Positions 61,500 through 64,000 of a stretch of DNA of 64,000 bases are shown here, piece by piece. Position 1 is the first letter of the stretch, and every line of letters starts with the position of its first letter. The stretch comes from Ignavibacteriales bacterium (GTDB taxonomy: Bacteria > Bacteroidota > Ignavibacteria > Ignavibacteriales > Melioribacteraceae): positions 496,001-560,000 of the forward strand of contig JAPLFF010000003.1 in the NCBI GenBank assembly GCA_026390775.1. Direction: 5' to 3'. Made by a program: the position numbers and the translations under genes. The notes under the pieces are model-generated. The model searched no databases. It saw nothing but the letters and a program-made list of their open reading frames with translations, and was not told the DNA's origin.

Positions 61500-64000
61500 A
61501 TGGATGGCAATTTTTCAGAACGTGTACAGGAAGTAATAAGACTTAGCCGGGAAGAAGCCTTAAGGTTAGGACATGATTATATTGGTACAGAACATCTGCT
61601 TCTCGGGATCATTCGTGAAGGTCAAGGTGTAGCAGTTAAAATTTTGCGAAATCTTGATGTTGATTTGGTAAAATTAAAAAAAACTATTGAAGATACTGTT
61701 AGAACTTCTGGCGGAACTTTAACAATTGGTAATATACCGCTAACAAAACAAGCTGAGAAAGTTTTAAAGATTACTCAGATCGAATCTAAAATTTATAAAT
61801 CAGATGTTATTGGTACAGAACATATTCTTCTTTCACTTCTAAGAGATGAAGATAACATTGCCACACAAATTTTACATCAGTTTAATGTTACTTATGATAA
61901 TTCTCGTTCCGAATTAAATAACATTCTTAGTAGTAAAGATCCCGCAAAAGCTGCAGCACAACAAGCATTTACTGCTACATCAAAAAAAGTTGATAAAACA
62001 AAAACTCCTGTTCTTGATAATTTTGGTCGTGATTTAACAAAATATGCAATTGAAGATAAACTCGATCCGGTTATTGGTCGCGAAAAAGAAATTGAACGCG
62101 TTGCTCAAGTTCTAAGCAGAAGAAAGAAAAATAACCCGGTACTAATTGGTGAACCTGGTGTCGGTAAAACTGCTATTGCAGAAGGATTGGCTTTACGAAT
62201 TATTCAAAAGAAAGTGCCGAGAATTCTTCAGGATAAGCGCGTTGTTACTTTGGATCTTGCAGGATTAGTTGCAGGTACAAAATACCGTGGACAGTTTGAA
62301 GAAAGAATGAAAGCTTTAATGAATGAACTTGAAAAAGCCGATGATGTTATTTTATTTATTGATGAACTTCATACGATAGTTGGTGCAGGCGGAGCTTCAG
62401 GTTCTCTTGATGCTTCAAATATGTTTAAGCCGGCATTAGCAAGAGGCGATATACAATGTATTGGAGCTACTACATTAGATGAGTACAGAAAATATATTGA
62501 AACAGACGGCGCGTTAGACCGCAGATTTCAAAAAGTTATGATTGATCCTCCATCAGTTGATGAAACTATTCAGATACTTGAAAATATTAAATTCAAGTAT
62601 GAAGAACATCATCATGTGCAGTATTCAAGTGAAGCGATTCATGCAGCAGTAAGATTAAGTGAAAGATATATTACTGACCGGCATTTACCTGATAAGGCCA
62701 TTGATGTTTTAGATGAAGCCGGTTCCCGAGTTCATATGGGCAACTTTACTGTATCTGATGAAATTCTAAAACTTGAAGAAGAAGTTGAAAAAATAAAACA
62801 CCAAAAAACTCAAGTTGTTAAGCAGCAAGATTATGAAGAAGCTGCCCGCCTAAGAGATAAAGAAAGAACTCTTCAATCAGATCTTGAAGTTGCTAAACGT
62901 GAATGGGATGCAAAGACAAAAGATATAATTTATGATGTAAGTGAAGACGATATTGCAACTGTTGTTTCCATGATGACAGGAATTCCGGTAACTCGTGTTG
63001 TTCAAGCTGAATCAGACAAATTGATGAAAATGGAAACTGCTTTGAAAGGCAGGATTGTTGGTCAGGATGAAGCAGTTTTGAGATTAACAAAAGCTATTAG
63101 AAGAACTAGAGCTGGATTGAAAAGACCATCTAAACCGATAGGCACTTTCATATTTCTTGGACCAACAGGAGTAGGGAAGACGGAATTAGCAAAAGAATTG
63201 GCCAGGTATTTGTTCGATTCGGAAGATGCACTTATTAGAATTGATATGAGCGAGTATATGGAAAAATTTGCAGTCTCACGTCTAATTGGAGCTCCTCCTG
63301 GATATGTTGGTTACGAAGAGGGCGGACAACTTACTGAACGTGTTAGAAGAAAACCATATTCTGTCGTTCTGTTCGATGAAATCGAAAAAGCTCATCCGGA
63401 TGTCTTCAATATTCTTTTACAAGTATTAGATGATGGTGTTTTAACAGATAGTCTTGGCCGTAAAGTTGATTTTAAAAATACTATCATTATTATGACTTCA
63501 AATATTGGAACTAAAGAGATAAAATCTACCGGTGGTTATGGATTTAGCGGTGACTCTGATGCTGATCAGTATTCTTACCTAAAAAATACTGTTGAAGATG
63601 CAATGAAGAAACTTTTTAATCCGGAATTTGTAAATAGAATTGACGAAACAATTGTATTTAGGAATTTGGATAAAGAGGCTATTAAGAAAATAATTAGTAT
63701 AGAAATGAAAGATCTAATAAAAAATATCAGCGATAATAAGATGACCATTGAACTTCATAAATCTGCTACAGAGTTTTTAGCTGATAAGGGATTTGATCAA
63801 AAGTTTGGAGCAAGACCGCTGAAACGTGCTATTCAAAAATATGTTGAAGATCCATTAGCTGAGGAGCTACTTCTTTCGCATTTTAAGGAAGGCAATAAGA
63901 TTATAATAAAGCATAAAAAAAATACCGAAGAACTTTACTTTATTGCAGATAAGATTGCTGAAAAAGAAGAACAAGATAATAAAGAGAAGAAAACAATTTA
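61500..64000 (+). CDS. clpC: ATP-dependent Clp protease ATPase subunit ClpC
   Basis: 833 residues, ending at base 63998; bases 63999-64000 are TA, so the stop is completed by the next base outside the window. ATG at 61500 with AAAGGA upstream. Two N-terminal Clp repeats ([20 protein letters not shown] near residue 17). AAA+ domain 1 with Walker [16 protein letters not shown] near 217. A coiled-coil M domain contains a UVR motif [13 protein letters not shown] near 441. AAA+ domain 2 has Walker [20 protein letters not shown] near 553, and [23 protein letters not shown] identifies ClpC/ClpA. ClpC unfolds substrates for ClpP in protein quality control. Confidence 0.95.
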   Translation, partial: MDGNFSERVQEVIRLSREEALRLGHDYIGTEHLLLGIIREGQGVAVKILRNLDVDLVKLKKTIEDTVRTSGGTLTIGNIPLTKQAEKVLKITQIESKIYKSDVIGTEHILLSLLRDEDNIATQILHQFNVTYDNSRSELNNILSSKDPAKAAAQQAFTATSKKVDKTKTPVLDNFGRDLTKYAIEDKLDPVIGREKEIERVAQVLSRRKKNNPVLIGEPGVGKTAIAEGLALRIIQKKVPRILQDKRVVTLDLAGLVAGTKYRGQFEERMKALMNELEKADDVILFIDELHTIVGAGGASGSLDASNMFKPALARGDIQCIGATTLDEYRKYIETDGALDRRFQKVMIDPPSVDETIQILENIKFKYEEHHHVQYSSEAIHAAVRLSERYITDRHLPDKAIDVLDEAGSRVHMGNFTVSDEILKLEEEVEKIKHQKTQVVKQQDYEEAARLRDKERTLQSDLEVAKREWDAKTKDIIYDVSEDDIATVVSMMTGIPVTRVVQAESDKLMKMETALKGRIVGQDEAVLRLTKAIRRTRAGLKRPSKPIGTFIFLGPTGVGKTELAKELARYLFDSEDALIRIDMSEYMEKFAVSRLIGAPPGYVGYEEGGQLTERVRRKPYSVVLFDEIEKAHPDVFNILLQVLDDGVLTDSLGRKVDFKNTIIIMTSNIGTKEIKSTGGYGFSGDSDADQYSYLKNTVEDAMKKLFNPEFVNRIDETIVFRNLDKEAIKKIISIEMKDLIKNISDNKMTIELHKSATEFLADKGFDQKFGARPLKRAIQKYVEDPLAEELLLSHFKEGNKIIIKHKKNTEELYFIADKIAEKEEQDNKEKKTI

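Noticed and set aside
1-64000. CRISPR array, insertion sequence or prophage
   Set aside because: No regularly spaced repeat array, no transposase, integrase or phage structural gene was seen on either strand.

Overview
The window is AT-rich, gene-dense chromosomal DNA from a free-living bacterium that most resembles the Ignavibacteria side of the Bacteroidota/Chlorobi group. This placement is inferred from gene content and from promoters. At least seven intergenic sites fit the Bacteroidota-type pattern NTTG-N19/20-TAnnTTTN rather than TTGACA/TATAAT. Nearly all of the DNA is ordinary housekeeping and fatty-acid metabolism. The exception is a 5 kb accessory island at 33.5-38.6 kb.

Layout. 0-4.6 kb: a carbamoyl-phosphate neighbourhood with a cyclic-2,3-DPG-synthetase-like GTPase (cut by the window edge), carbamate kinase, a NodU/TobZ-type carbamoyltransferase broken by a small deletion plus frameshift, an SxtJ-like membrane protein and ornithine carbamoyltransferase. 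4.7-6.8 kb (minus): an APC permease with a soluble UspA-like tail. 6.95 kb: tRNA-Phe. 7.1-12.9 kb: operon purC, DUF971, pgsA, pgpA, cinA, thpR, recA, recX. 13-18.3 kb: glutaryl-CoA-dehydrogenase-like enzyme, guaB, glycosyltransferase, purD. 18.3-26 kb (minus): a tightly packed eight-gene operon, prsW, nadD, meaB, acyl-CoA dehydrogenase, acyl-CoA carboxylase beta, a secreted unknown, an NtrC-type regulator and HIT. 26-33.5 kb: the classical lipid-synthesis operon yceD, rpmF, plsX, fabH, fabD, (DUF3109), fabG, acpP, fabF, rnc.

33.5-38.6 kb: the accessory island between rnc and gcvP. It holds three exported proteins that are unknown or only loosely classified, a large ATPase fused to a TOPRIM/DUF4435-like nuclease domain (the best candidate for an uncharacterised defence system), and a MazEF-type toxin-antitoxin pair. 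Interspersed are degenerate 7-bp tandem arrays, a family of short palindromic repeats, and a 79-bp direct repeat of the gcvP leader that flanks the toxin-antitoxin pair.

38.6-44 kb: gcvP, a CoA-binding protein, an Omp85-type protein, and rsmE carrying two repeat insertions. 44-50.7 kb (minus): a nucleoside salvage operon (cdd, tdk, nupC, pnp), and floA, a small membrane protein and a UvrD-type helicase. 50.9-61.3 kb: a thioesterase, an ScfR/RamB-like regulator, and divergent from it a complete beta-oxidation set (fadD, fadN, fadA, fadE, 2,4-dienoyl-CoA reductase) with a 14-bp palindrome in the shared promoter region. 61.5 kb to the end: clpC, which reaches its stop codon exactly at the window edge.
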